Origin: Streptomyces sp. NRRL WC-3605
GTDB taxonomy: Bacteria; Actinomycetota; Actinomycetes; Streptomycetales; Streptomycetaceae
Assembly (NCBI RefSeq): GCF_001509795.1
Contig: NZ_LLZN01000045.1
Span: 124,001-188,000 of the forward strand
Reading direction: 5' to 3'
Length of the DNA stretch: 64,000 bases
Shown: positions 35,603 to 43,363 of the stretch, in pieces
Position numbering within the stretch: the stretch's first letter is position 1
Layout: each line of letters opens with the position of its first letter
Notes under the pieces: generated by a model
What the model was told of the DNA's origin: nothing
The model's input: only the letters and a program-made list of their open reading frames with translations
Database searches by the model: none
Position numbers and translations under genes: made by a program

Positions 35603-36307
35603 TCAGGCGTCGAAGAGCCGTCGGCCGGGCGGCGAGACGGACGCGATGGGGAGGTCGCGCAGTGCGAGCGCGGCGGGCGGGGGCAGCGGCCGGGCAGCCG
35701 CCCCGTCGGCCCGGAACGACTGGAGCAGGTAGGCCACCAGACGCCGGGAGGCGGCGCGGTCGTCCGGGAGGGCGGTCACCAGTCCGCAGTGGGCGAGCAG
35801 GACCACGGCGAGGTCGGACGGGTGGAAGTCGGCCCTCAGCTCGCCCGCCGCCTGAGCCCTGCGGACGAGGGCGGTGAAGGCGCGCTCGGCCTGTTCCCGG
35901 GCCTGGGCCTGCTCCGCGGTGCTCTGCGGAAAGGCTCCGAGGAACGCGGCCGGGAACCCCCGCTCCTCCCGTTGCAGCTCGCAGACGGTCTCGACCAGGC
36001 GCTGGAAGCCCTGCCACGGGTCGGGCTCGTCCAGCGCGTCGGTGAGCGCCCGCGCACAGGTCTCCATCTGCCGCTGGTAGGCGCCCCTGACCAGGGCGTC
36101 CCGTGTCGGGAAGTGCCGGTACAGCGTCGCCACGCCGACTCCGGCCCGGCGGGCCACGGTGGCCATGGGGGCGTCGATCCCGTGCTCGGCGAAGACGGCG
36201 CGGGCGGCCGCCAGGACCCGCTCGCGGTTGCGACGGGCGTCCGCCCGCGCCCCTGCTCCGGCCCGCGCCCGGCCCTGAGCCGTGATCCGAGAGGATTCAC
36301 CCGTCAC
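35603..36307 (-). CDS. TetR/AcrR family regulator of the adjacent MDR gene
   Basis: About 234 residues. RADARRNRERVLAAARAVFAEHGIDAPMATVARRAGVGVATLYRHFPTRDALVRGAY is the helix-turn-helix, and the C-terminal half is SbtR-like. GTG 36307 is preferred; an upstream TTG at 36328 would overlap the operator. A perfect 24-bp palindrome stands between it and the divergent dehydrogenase gene, which it most likely represses. It is close in style to the TetR at 30904, and both operators begin with AAACGG. Confidence 0.88.
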   Translation of the reverse strand: MTGESSRITAQGRARAGAGARADARRNRERVLAAARAVFAEHGIDAPMATVARRAGVGVATLYRHFPTRDALVRGAYQRQMETCARALTDALDEPDPWQGFQRLVETVCELQREERGFPAAFLGAFPQSTAEQAQAREQAERAFTALVRRAQAAGELRADFHPSDLAVVLLAHCGLVTALPDDRAASRRLVAYLLQSFRADGAAARPLPPPAALALRDLPIASVSPPGRRLFDA

Positions 36308-36325
36308 TGTCTCTCGCTTCCGCCT

Positions 36326-36349
36326 CAAACGGACGATGTCGTCCGTTTG
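36326..36349. promoter_or_regulatory. Perfect operator between TetR and MDR genes
   Basis: CAAACGGACGA-TG-TCGTCCGTTTG: 11-bp arms with no mismatch and a 2-bp centre. It lies 18 bases before the tetR start and 59 before the dehydrogenase start. Confidence 0.8.
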
Positions 36350-36408
36350 CGAGCCTACCGTCGGCGTCGGAAACCCGTACGACCACCGGCGGCAGCGGAG
36401 GCAGGACG

Positions 36409-37373
36409 ATGAACGACCGCATGATGAAGGCAGTGCTCCACGACCGCTACGGCGGCCCCGACGTGCTGTACGTGGGCCGGGTGCCGCGGCCCGAACCGGC
36501 TGCCGGCGAGGTGCTGGTGAAGGTGCACGCCTTCAGCGTCAACGGCGGCGAGCTGTCCGCGCGCGCCGGCCGTCTGCGCCTGCTGACCGGCCGCTCCTTC
36601 CCCCAGCGGGTCGGTCTGGACTTCACCGGCGAGGTCGCCGCCCCGGGCACCGGGGTCACCGGCTGGTCCGTGGGCGACCGCGTCTGGGGCGTCCTCGGCC
36701 GCACCTCGGGGTTCGGCAGCGCGGCCGAGTACCTGACCGTGCCGGCCGCGCGGGTCGGACGGGTGCCGGAGGGGCTGGACCTGGTGGCCGCCGCCTCGCT
36801 GCCCGTGGCCACCACGGCCGTCACCGCGCTGCGGGACAAGACGCGGCTGCGGCCCGGGGAACGGCTCCTCGTGCGGGCGCGGCGGGAGGCGTCGGCAATG
36901 CGGTGGTCCAGCTGGGGCGGGCGTACGGCGCCGAGGTCACCGCACTCGCCCGCCCCGCCAACCACGACTTCGTCCGCGGGCTCGGAGCGCACGAGGTCGT
37001 CGACCACCGAAGCGTGGAGCCGGCCGACCTGGGCCGCTTCGACGTGGTCGTGGACACCGTGGGCACCGGCCTGCGCGCCCACCGGCGGCTGCTCGGCCCC
37101 GGCGGGCGCATGGTGACCATCGCGTTCGACCTGAGCCGGCCGGTCAGGTCGCTCGGCTATGTCGCGGCCAGCGCGGTCCACGGCCGGGGCCGGGTACGCC
37201 TCTTCAGCGGCAACCCCTTGCAGCGGGACATGGACGACCTCGCCCGCCTCGTGACCGAGGGCAAGCTGCGCCCGGCGGTGGACACCGTCTTCCCGCTGGA
37301 CGGGACGGCGGCGGCCCACCGCGCGCTGGAGGCGGGCGGGGTGCGGGGGAAGTACGTGGTCCGGGTCGTGTGA
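36409..37373 (+). pseudogene. Frameshifted MDR alcohol dehydrogenase/quinone reductase
   Basis: The first 156 residues (MMKAVLHDRYGGPDVLYVGRVPRPEPAAGEVLVKVHAFSVNGGELSAR...RLRPGERLLV) are the catalytic domain of a zinc-free MDR enzyme. The cofactor domain (GAAGGVGNAVVQLGRAYGAEVTALARPANHDFVRGLGAHEVVDH...GKYVVRVV) continues in another frame to TGA 37371-37373. The break is at GGG 36875-36877, where one more G would restore LLVRGAAGGVG and a 321-residue protein. Either the gene is broken by a one-base deletion or the assembly lost a G. Both halves are otherwise intact with no further stops, which points to a recent event or a sequencing error. ATG 36409 follows AGGCAGGA. Confidence 0.85.
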
Positions 37374-37403
37374 GCGCCCGCACGGCGGACACGCCCGGCC
37401 ACG

Positions 37404-38411
37404 TCAGGAGGCGCGCCGGAAGACCGCGGCCGGTCCGATGATGCCGGGGCCGAACTTGTCCCGGACACGGTCGACGGCGTCCTCCGCGACCAGCCGCGCC
37501 TCGCGGGCCTCGTCCAGGCTGATCTGCTCGGCCACCTGGTCGGCGTCGACGAGATCCGTGCCCCTGAGGGTCAGGCCGGTGAGGCGGCCGCGCTGGAGGC
37601 CGGCGGCGTCCATGAGCTGGTAGGCCGCCGTCCGCAGATCGTCGTCGTGTGCGGACACCTCCGGGAGGCGGCGGGTCCTCTCCCAGGCGCCTCCTCCGGC
37701 GAACGTCAGTTTCAGGGTGAGCGCGCGGGGGGCCTGGCCCCTGCGGCGCAGGAGGAGGCCCAGCCGGACGACCAGGTCGAGGAGGACGGCGCGGACCGCC
37801 GCGCCGTCCAGGGCGTGCCGGTCGAAGGTGTGCCGGACGGACGCCGTAGGGGGCAGCCCGCGCGGGACGACGGGTCGCGGGTCGACGCCGTGCGCCCGGT
37901 CGACCGCCGTCCGGCCCGCGCGGCCCCCGAGCAGGCGCTGCACGGTGGCGGGCGGGACGGCGGCGAGCAGGCCGACGCTGTGGATGCCGTACGCCCGCAG
38001 GGCCTCCGCCTGCCTCGGGCCGATGCCGTGCAGGGCGTCGACCGGCAGCGCGCCGAGCCAGGCGGCGACCTCGTCGGGATGGACGGCCAGGACTCCGCCC
38101 GGCGCGGGGACCTGGGCGGAGGCGGTGGCCGCGACCGCGATCGACGGCCCGATGCCGACGCGGACGTCGACGCCCAGCCGGGAGAGGGTGCGCACCCGCA
38201 GGACCTCGCCCAGGCGCCGGGTGTCGGTGCCGTGGTAGCGCAGGGCGCCCCTCAGTTCGACCAGGGCCGCGGAGGGCGGCAGGGCCTGTACCACCGGGGA
38301 CAGCTCGGACAGTTCCTCCAGCACCCGCCGGTAGGTCTCCTCCCCCAGCCGGTCCGGGCACCGCACGTGCATCACCGTCGAGATCTTGCGCGCCGGTCCG
38401 TCCGTCGTCAT
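37404..38411 (-). CDS. Y-family DNA polymerase-like protein lacking catalytic residues
   Basis: 335 residues. Residues about 85-190 (VRVGIGPSIAVAATASAQV...LPVDALHGIGPRQAEALRAYGIHSVGLLAAVPPATVQRLLG) are the palm end and helix-hairpin-helix thumb of a DinB/ImuB-like protein. A little-finger domain follows (ALTLKLTFAGGGAWERTRRLPE). The first 90 residues of a normal polymerase, with DMDAFFAS, are missing, and the catalytic SLDE segment reads SAALVELRG. The carboxylates that bind Mg are thus absent, so it cannot polymerise DNA as DinB does. An accessory role like that of ImuB is plausible. GGGAGGTGGG precedes ATG 38411. Confidence 0.82.
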   Translation of the reverse strand: MTTDGPARKISTVMHVRCPDRLGEETYRRVLEELSELSPVVQALPPSAALVELRGALRYHGTDTRRLGEVLRVRTLSRLGVDVRVGIGPSIAVAATASAQVPAPGGVLAVHPDEVAAWLGALPVDALHGIGPRQAEALRAYGIHSVGLLAAVPPATVQRLLGGRAGRTAVDRAHGVDPRPVVPRGLPPTASVRHTFDRHALDGAAVRAVLLDLVVRLGLLLRRRGQAPRALTLKLTFAGGGAWERTRRLPEVSAHDDDLRTAAYQLMDAAGLQRGRLTGLTLRGTDLVDADQVAEQISLDEAREARLVAEDAVDRVRDKFGPGIIGPAAVFRRAS

Positions 38412-38443
38412 GGTCCCACCTCCCGCACTCACCCCTTCACGGT

Positions 38444-38514
38444 ATCGAACAAAAAATCGAACACGCGAGGGCGCACGCCGTGGATCTTGCGCATAGAATC
38501 AAAAATGTGTTCGA
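38444..38514. promoter_or_regulatory. A-rich divergent promoter region with SOS half-site repeats
   Basis: ATCGAACA occurs at 38444-38451 and 38456-38463 (12-bp period), and the inverse TGTTCGA at 38508-38514. These equal halves of the actinobacterial LexA box (CGAAC-N4-GTTCG) but never form the standard spacing. On the plus strand TAGAAT (38494-38499) is a good -10 placed seven bases before GTG 38507, giving a leaderless start. Confidence 0.45.
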
Positions 38515-38917
38515 CGACCTGCCGCCCGACCTGGACCGACTGCGCACCCTCCGCATCTGGCACGCCCTGTGGGTCCAGCGCATCGACGCCAAGATCGCGG
38601 CCTTGCAGCGGCGGCAGGCCGAGGAGGAGAGCGGCCGGCGACGCCGCCCCCGGCCACCGGAGTGGATCGTCGAGCTCGGCATCGGCGCCGACCGGTCCCC
38701 CGTCCAGGTCCATGCCGGTGACTGCCACATGGCGGGACAGCGGCGCCGGGCCGTGAGCCGGGACGAGGCGCGCCGACTGCTCGCGACGGGCCTGGAGGGC
38801 TGCGGCCACTGCCGCCCTGCCGCGCGGCTGCACATCATCGAGTTATCGACACCGAGATGTCGATATCGGTCAATCGACTCGGCGCCGGCCGCCACGGGCG
38901 TCACCAGTGGCCTGTGA
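38507..38917 (+). CDS. DUF6233 family protein, probably leaderless, with TTA codon
   Basis: 136 residues. MFDDLPPDLDRLRTLRIWHALWVQRIDAKIAALQRRQAEEE is the helical start of the Streptomyces DUF6233 family. PPEWIVELGIGADRSPVQVHAGDCHMAGQRRRAVSRDEARRLLATGLEGCGHCRPAARLHI holds the family's His/Cys pattern (H-x4-C and C-x2-C), possibly a metal site. The function is unknown. GTG 38507 fits the family start and lies at the expected transcription start; GTG 38480 is an alternative. Leu113 is TTA (38843-38845), so translation may need bldA tRNA. The last 25 residues go beyond the usual family end. Confidence 0.78.
   Translation: MFDDLPPDLDRLRTLRIWHALWVQRIDAKIAALQRRQAEEESGRRRRPRPPEWIVELGIGADRSPVQVHAGDCHMAGQRRRAVSRDEARRLLATGLEGCGHCRPAARLHIIELSTPRCRYRSIDSAPAATGVTSGL
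38844..38865. repeat. 22-bp perfect inverted repeat at the end of the DUF6233 gene
   Basis: TATCGACA-N6-TGTCGATA, 8-bp perfect arms, lies in the A/T-richer tail of the DUF6233 gene and overlaps its TTA codon. It could be a hairpin for the convergent gene ends or a protein site. Confidence 0.6.
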
Positions 38918-38944
38918 CCTTCGGCGTATGGCGTGTGGCGCGCC

Positions 38945-39760
38945 TCAGATGGCCCGCCCGGCCAGCCGCCGCAGCGCGCGTGTGGTGGGCGACCCGGGAT
39001 CGGCGGTGATCAGGACGACCTCCTGGTCGTCCTCGGGCACGAGCAGAACGTCGCAGTTCAGCCGGAGCCGGCCGGCCTGGGGGTGCTCGAAGGTCTTCGT
39101 GCGGTGGCCGGGGGCGTGCACCGGGCGTGTCTGCCAGATGTGCCGGAACTCCTCGCTGCCGGCGTGCAGTTCGGCGAGCAGACCCGCCAGCCCGGGGTCG
39201 TCCGGGTACCGGTCGGCGGCCCGGCGCAGCCGCGCCACGACGATGTGCCCGAACTCCTCGGCACCCGAGTCCGTGTACGCAGCCCCCTCCCCCAGGAACC
39301 GGCGCCGGGCCAGGTTGACCGGCCGTCGGCCGGGGTCACCGCCGAGCAGCGCCTGAGCCAGCGGGTTCCAGGCGACGACGCCGTACGCCGCGTCGGTGAC
39401 GACGGCCGCGGTCAGCGGCAGCCGCTCCAGCATCCGGGCCACGTGCGGGCGCACCTGCCGTACGGCGTGGCGGGCGGGCGGCGTGTCCGACCCGGCCAGC
39501 CGGAACAGATGGCTGCGCTCGGCCGGTGTCAGGCGCAGGGCCCGGGCCAGCCCGTCCAGGATCCGGGGCGACGGACGTGGCCCCCGGGCCTGCTCGAGCC
39601 GTGTGTAGTAGTCGACGGACAGGTGGGCGAGCTCGGCCATCTCCTCGCGCCGCAGACCCGGCGTGCGGCGGGCACCACCTGTCGTGGGCAGTCCGACCTG
39701 GTGCGGGAGCAGTCCGGACCGGCGGACCCGCAGGAAGCGGGCCAGTTCCTGCCGCGCCAT
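38945..39760 (-). CDS. XRE-family regulator with MmyB-like domain
   Basis: 271 residues. RFLRVRRSGLLPHQVGLPTTGGARRTPGLRREEMAELAHLSVDYYTRLEQARGPRPSPRILDGLARALRLTPAE is the DNA-binding start, and TDAAYGVVAWNPLAQALLGGDP with ADRYPDDPGLAGLLAELHAGSEEFRHIW is the MmyB-like PAS-type domain. ATG 39760 has GGAGGTGG upstream. Divergent from an SDR gene 72 bases away, the usual Streptomyces pairing in which the regulator controls the dehydrogenase. Confidence 0.92.
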   Translation of the reverse strand: MARQELARFLRVRRSGLLPHQVGLPTTGGARRTPGLRREEMAELAHLSVDYYTRLEQARGPRPSPRILDGLARALRLTPAERSHLFRLAGSDTPPARHAVRQVRPHVARMLERLPLTAAVVTDAAYGVVAWNPLAQALLGGDPGRRPVNLARRRFLGEGAAYTDSGAEEFGHIVVARLRRAADRYPDDPGLAGLLAELHAGSEEFRHIWQTRPVHAPGHRTKTFEHPQAGRLRLNCDVLLVPEDDQEVVLITADPGSPTTRALRRLAGRAI

Positions 39761-39793
39761 GCCACCTCCAGCGGCGTGCCTGGTACAACCTGT

Positions 39794-39819
39794 CCCTGGC
39801 AGGGGCGCCCTCGCCAGGG
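39794..39819. promoter_or_regulatory. Inverted repeat in the XRE/SDR divergon
   Basis: CCCTGGC and GCCAGGG, 7-bp arms 12 bases apart, in the 72-base shared upstream region. A candidate binding site for the XRE regulator. Confidence 0.4.
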
Positions 39820-39832
39820 GAGCGTCATCGTC

Positions 39833-40546
39833 ATGAACGATCGCACAGCTCTGGTCACCGGTGCCAACAAGGGCATCGGCAAGCACATCGCCCGGCTCCT
39901 CGCGGCCGAGGGCTTCACGGTGTACGTCGGCTCCCGCGACCCGGAACGCGGGCGTCGGGCCGTCGAGGAGATCGGCGGCGCCGCCCGGCTGCTGGTCCTG
40001 GACGTGACGGACCCCGGCACCGTCGAACGGGCCGCCTCCCGGATCGACCGCCTGGACGCCCTGGTCAACAACGCCGGCATCTCACCGTCGCTCGCCCCGC
40101 CCACCGAGACCGGCGCCGAGGAGTTCCGGCGCACCTACGAGACCAACGTGTACGGCGTGGTGACGGTGACCAACGCCTTCCTGCCCGCCCTGCGCCGGTC
40201 CCCGCACCCACGGATCGTGAACGTCTCCAGCGGGACCGCGTCACTGACGTGGAGCACCGGTCCGAACCCCCAGTTCACTCCGGGCAGCGGGGCCGGCGCC
40301 GCGTACCGCTCCTCGAAGGCCGCCCTCAACGCGTTGACCGTCCTCTACGCGCAGACGCTGGCGGAGGACGGCTTCAAGGTCAACGCGCTCGCCCCCGGCC
40401 TCCGGGCCACCGATCTCAACGCCAGGGCGGCGACGGGAGGCGACCCGGCCGAGGCCGCCCAGGGCGCCGTCCACCTGGCCCTGCTCCCGGCCGACGGCCC
40501 CACCGGCGGCTTCTTCTCCTGGGACGGCACACCGGTGCCTTGGTGA
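39833..40546 (+). CDS. Short-chain dehydrogenase/reductase
   Basis: 237-residue classical SDR: ALVTGANKGIGKHIARLL (TGxxxGxG), VNNAG, NVSSG and AYRSSKAALNAL (Y-x3-K), ending GGFFSWDGTPVPW. NPQFTPGSGAG between the Ser and Tyr is an insertion typical of carbonyl-reductase-like SDRs. GGGGAGC lies 10-15 bases before ATG 39833. It is the likely target of the divergent XRE regulator. Confidence 0.92.
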   Translation: MNDRTALVTGANKGIGKHIARLLAAEGFTVYVGSRDPERGRRAVEEIGGAARLLVLDVTDPGTVERAASRIDRLDALVNNAGISPSLAPPTETGAEEFRRTYETNVYGVVTVTNAFLPALRRSPHPRIVNVSSGTASLTWSTGPNPQFTPGSGAGAAYRSSKAALNALTVLYAQTLAEDGFKVNALAPGLRATDLNARAATGGDPAEAAQGAVHLALLPADGPTGGFFSWDGTPVPW

Positions 40547-40578
40547 AACGCGTCCCGGTCGGGCCCCCTTTCCGCCTG

Positions 40579-40768
40579 TCAGCGCCTGCTGATGCAGAAG
40601 GGGTGCCCGACGGGATCCGTGCGAACACGAGTCCTGTAGCCGTGCGGCGGATGAGGGGGCATGCCCGCGCCCAACTCCCTCAGCGGCCTCGACTTCGTCC
40701 AGGCTCTCACCGCCGCTGATCCGGAAGCACAGTCGGAGTTGCTGCGGCTGGTCCCGGCCATCGGACAC
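40579..40768 (-). pseudogene. Remnant of a VOC-fold protein gene (C-terminal end, frameshifted)
   Basis: On the minus strand a short frame reads PQQLRLCFRISGGESLDEVEAAE. After one frame change around 40690-40700 it continues as LRELGAGMPPHPPHGY and RVRTDPVGHPFCISRR, ending in TGA. The order L-x-L-D-(like) strand, LRELGA helix, Y-x-V-x-x-DP-x-GHPFC is the C-terminal module of a glyoxalase/VOC protein. The N-terminal part is gone, so this is decay debris, not a working gene. Confidence 0.6.
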
Positions 40769-40771
40769 GAC

Positions 40772-41464
40772 CTAAGCCGCGAGGCGTGCCCGCGCCCATG
40801 TGCCGTCCTCCGTCAGGTACCTCTCGACCGTCAGGCCCGCCTCCGCGAGGGCGTCCTCGAACTGCTCCTTCGTCAGCGGTCGGGAGAGGAACGTCTGGGT
40901 CCAGGTGGCGTCCGGGAACTCGTACTCCACGAAGACGGAGTTCGCCCCGTCACCCGTCGGCTCCGCCGACACCACCCGCACGGTGAAGCCAGCAGGGTCG
41001 ACCCGCACCCGGGGCAGGTTCGCGTGCCAGCCCTCGCCCTCTCTCTGGATCAGCACGCGGCCGCCCGGCGTCAGGTGGCGGACGCAGGCGCGCAGCAGCC
41101 CCCGCCGTATCTCGACGTCCGCCGCGTGGACGAGGAACGATCCGAGCATCACCACGTCGAACGTCTCGCCCAGATCGAGGTCCTCGATCGGGCTGCATAT
41201 CGTGCGTGCCCCGCGCACGTGGTCCAGCATCTCCTGGGACTCGTCGACCGCCGTCACCGCGAAGCCCCGCTCAAGGAGCGGACGGGTCACGCGCCCCACA
41301 CCGCATCCCAGCTCCAGGATGTGCGCACCCGGGGGCACGGCCGCGGCCACGATGTCCGGTTCCGCTCCGACCGGCAGGCGCGTGTACAGCTCGACCGCGC
41401 AGCCGTCCGGGGTGATCGCACCGGGTCCGGTGCCCTCATATCCCGCCCGCTTCTTCGTCTCCAT
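40772..41464 (-). CDS. Class I SAM-dependent methyltransferase
   Basis: 230 residues. ILELGCGVGRVTRPLLERGFAVTAVDESQEML (about 48-80) is motif I with the SAM-binding E-x-G-x-G-x-G, TFDVVMLGSFLVH motif II-like, and LTPGGRVLIQREGEGWH motif III. Methyl acceptor unknown; it could be a small molecule. ATG 41464 starts METKKRAGYEG; ribosome-site match is weak. Confidence 0.88.
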   Translation of the reverse strand: METKKRAGYEGTGPGAITPDGCAVELYTRLPVGAEPDIVAAAVPPGAHILELGCGVGRVTRPLLERGFAVTAVDESQEMLDHVRGARTICSPIEDLDLGETFDVVMLGSFLVHAADVEIRRGLLRACVRHLTPGGRVLIQREGEGWHANLPRVRVDPAGFTVRVVSAEPTGDGANSVFVEYEFPDATWTQTFLSRPLTKEQFEDALAEAGLTVERYLTEDGTWARARLAA

Positions 41465-41547
41465 GCCGGTGGAACGGGCCGGGCCGGACAGCCGTTCCCC
41501 CGCTCCGCCGTTTCCACCGTTCGAGGTACGGGGCGGCGTCACGCGAT

Positions 41548-41913
41548 TCAGCCGCTCTTGCCCGGGGTAGCGGCCACCGCCCTCAGCAGGTCCCGCACCA
41601 GATCGAAGTCGCTGTCTCCCGGCTTGCGGAACCGCAGGCACCCCTTGCCCATGTCCTGCGTGCTCAGCCGTTCCTCGAACGCTTCACGGACGTCGCTGCG
41701 CATGAGGTAGAAGGACACGTACTGCTTCTGGCTCGCGAAGGCGATCTCGGGGGCGCCGTCCCGCACATAGGTGGGCATGCCGTACGCCATCACCTCGTCG
41801 TACCCCGTGAGCTCCGCCCGGCACAGTTCCCGCAGTCGGGCCAGGGCGTCCCTGCGCCCCTCGGGCACCTCGGCCAGGTAGCCGTCGACGTCCTCCGCGC
41901 TGCTCTGCACCAT
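41548..41913 (-). CDS. DUF1801 (YdhG-like) protein
   Basis: 121-residue single-domain protein: VDGYLAEVPEGRRDALARLRELCRAELTGYDEVMAYGMPTYVRDG, then IAFASQKQYVSFYLM and DMGKGCLRFRKPGDSDFDLVRDLLR. This is the DUF1801/YdhG fold, of which Bacillus YdhG (Fra-like) has been called an iron chaperone. AGGGTGA precedes ATG 41913. Upstream on the same strand is a small hypothetical gene. Confidence 0.9.
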   Translation of the reverse strand: MVQSSAEDVDGYLAEVPEGRRDALARLRELCRAELTGYDEVMAYGMPTYVRDGAPEIAFASQKQYVSFYLMRSDVREAFEERLSTQDMGKGCLRFRKPGDSDFDLVRDLLRAVAATPGKSG

Positions 41914-41973
41914 GGCGTCACCCTATCCAGGACGCCGATCGACCCCCTTCCCAGCGACATCCTGGGGTCGGCG

Positions 41974-42270
41974 TCACGGCGTGTCTCCGGAGTGGTGGAG
42001 GCGGCAGGCCACGCCGGGGCCCGGCCCTCGGGTCTCCCCCGGACGTACGTCGTACAGCGCGCGGCCGCCCGGGAACCGGCCGAGCTCCGTCGGCAGGGCC
42101 ACACCCCCGTCGAGCTCGTCGGCGCGCCATCCGGTGATGTCCAGCAGCAAGCCGTCCAACGGCCCGCCTATCAGCGCCGCGTAGGTGCGGTGCGGCAGGG
42201 GGCACGGGTGGGGGTCGTCGTGGTCGTGGCCGTACACCCGGCCCCGCAGCAGTTGCTCATCGCCGTTCAT
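41974..42270 (-). CDS. Small conserved hypothetical protein, 98 aa
   Basis: Starts MNGDEQLLRGRVYGHDHDDPHPCPLPHRTYAALIGGPLDGLLLDITGW and is rich in His and Pro near the start, ending with acidic/Gly residues. No known domain or membrane segment. The GPLDG motif after a short helix suggests a small beta-rich fold. Codon bias supports coding. Confidence 0.6.
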   Translation of the reverse strand: MNGDEQLLRGRVYGHDHDDPHPCPLPHRTYAALIGGPLDGLLLDITGWRADELDGGVALPTELGRFPGGRALYDVRPGETRGPGPGVACRLHHSGDTP

Positions 42271-42667
42271 GGCACCAGCCTCGCAGCCGCCACCGACAAC
42301 GGCCGGTCACGCGGGCCCGCCGGCCCATGCCTCGGCGCCCGGCGATTTGTTACTCACTTTCGGGTGAAGATCACGCCGCCCGCCGACGCCCCCGTTCGTC
42401 CCGATACATCCCCACCCGGTTCCCGCAAGGGTTTCCGTCTCCCTCACCGCACTTGCGTCACACAAGCGCTCATAGATGAGCATTGCAGTCGAGAGTCATG
42501 GAAATATCCACAAACGGTAACAACGGGCATGCCGTCGCCGATTCTTCCCCCACGGCGTGGACAAATGGCGTCCGCGGCCAACCGGTCGCCATCGCACACC
42601 GCACCACCTCCCGGGCAGCCATCCAGGCCTCCCGGGGGACGGTGTCCGCACCACCAGGGAGAACCCT
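42271..42667. other. Intergenic region with A/T-rich promoter section
   Basis: 397 bases without a gene. The A/T-richer part (42345-42545) contains GCTCAT-AG-ATGAGC (an inverted repeat near 42469) and the putative WhiG-like promoter listed separately. The remainder is ordinary GC-rich leader DNA. Confidence 0.5.
42518..42544 (+). promoter_or_regulatory. Possible WhiG-type promoter for the lamin-tail gene
   Basis: TAAC (42518-42521), a 15-bp spacer and GCCGATTC (42537-42544) match the sigma-WhiG pattern TAAA-N15-GCCGATAA in spacing and 9 of 12 bases. It is about 120 bases before the start codon. A chance match cannot be excluded. Confidence 0.3.
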
Positions 42668-43228
42668 TTGTCCAGCTCCACCCGCACCCCCGCCTACATC
42701 ACCGTGCGCCGCGTCGCCGCGGCCTCGATCGCCACCGGCGCGCTCGTCTCGGCGATCACGCTGCCGGCCTCCGCCGCCGACCACTCCCGCCACCAGCGGG
42801 GACAGGTGGAGATCAGTGCGGTCCAGTACGACTCGCCCGGCCGTGACAACTACTCCAACCGCTCCCTGAACCGCGAGTGGGTGGAGATCACCAACACCAC
42901 CCGCCGCACCGTCAACCTCGACGGCTGGACCCTGCGGAACCGGGACGGCGAGACCTACACGTTCGACCACGTCCGCCTCGCGGGCCGGGCCACCGTCCGG
43001 GTCCACACGGGCATCGGCCGCGACACCCGCACCGACCTCTTCCAGGACCTGCGTCACTACGTCTGGGACAACCGTTCGGACACGGCCACCCTCCGCAACG
43101 ATCACGGGCGCCGCATCGACAGCGAGTCGTGGGGCCACCTCCGCCACGGAGGCAAGCACCGTCACGCCGACTACAAGCACCACGGCGGCGGCATGCAGCA
43201 CCACGGCTGGTCCCACCACAACCGCTGA
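42668..43228 (+). CDS. Secreted lamin-tail-domain protein
   Basis: 186 residues from TTG 42668, which AGGGAG (42656-42661) precedes at the right distance. It gives a textbook signal peptide (VRRVAAASIATGALVSAITLPASA-AD). The mature part VEISAVQYDSPGRDNYSNRSLNREWVEITNTTRRTVNLDGWTLRNRDGETYTFDHVRLAGRATVRVHTGIGRDTRTDLF is an Ig-like lamin-tail domain. A His/Lys-rich tail (KHRHADYKHHGGGMQHHGWSHHNR) may bind metal. Lamin-tail proteins of Streptomyces are extracellular with unknown role. A 14-bp hairpin follows. Confidence 0.85.
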   Translation: MSSSTRTPAYITVRRVAAASIATGALVSAITLPASAADHSRHQRGQVEISAVQYDSPGRDNYSNRSLNREWVEITNTTRRTVNLDGWTLRNRDGETYTFDHVRLAGRATVRVHTGIGRDTRTDLFQDLRHYVWDNRSDTATLRNDHGRRIDSESWGHLRHGGKHRHADYKHHGGGMQHHGWSHHNR

Positions 43229-43285
43229 CCATCGGGGCGGCCCGTGAGCTGAAGTCCCCCATCCACGCTGCGACCCGACCCGCCT

Positions 43286-43319
43286 GAGTGCACCCGGCCT
43301 CCCACGGCCGGGTGCACTC
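43286..43319 (+). terminator. 14-bp hairpin after the lamin-tail gene
   Basis: GAGTGCACCCGGCC and GGCCGGGTGCACTC pair perfectly around TCCCAC, 57 bases after the stop. Confidence 0.85.
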
Positions 43320-43363
43320 GTGTGCGCGTCGCTTTTCGGGCCGGCGAGGCCGATTTCGCCCGG

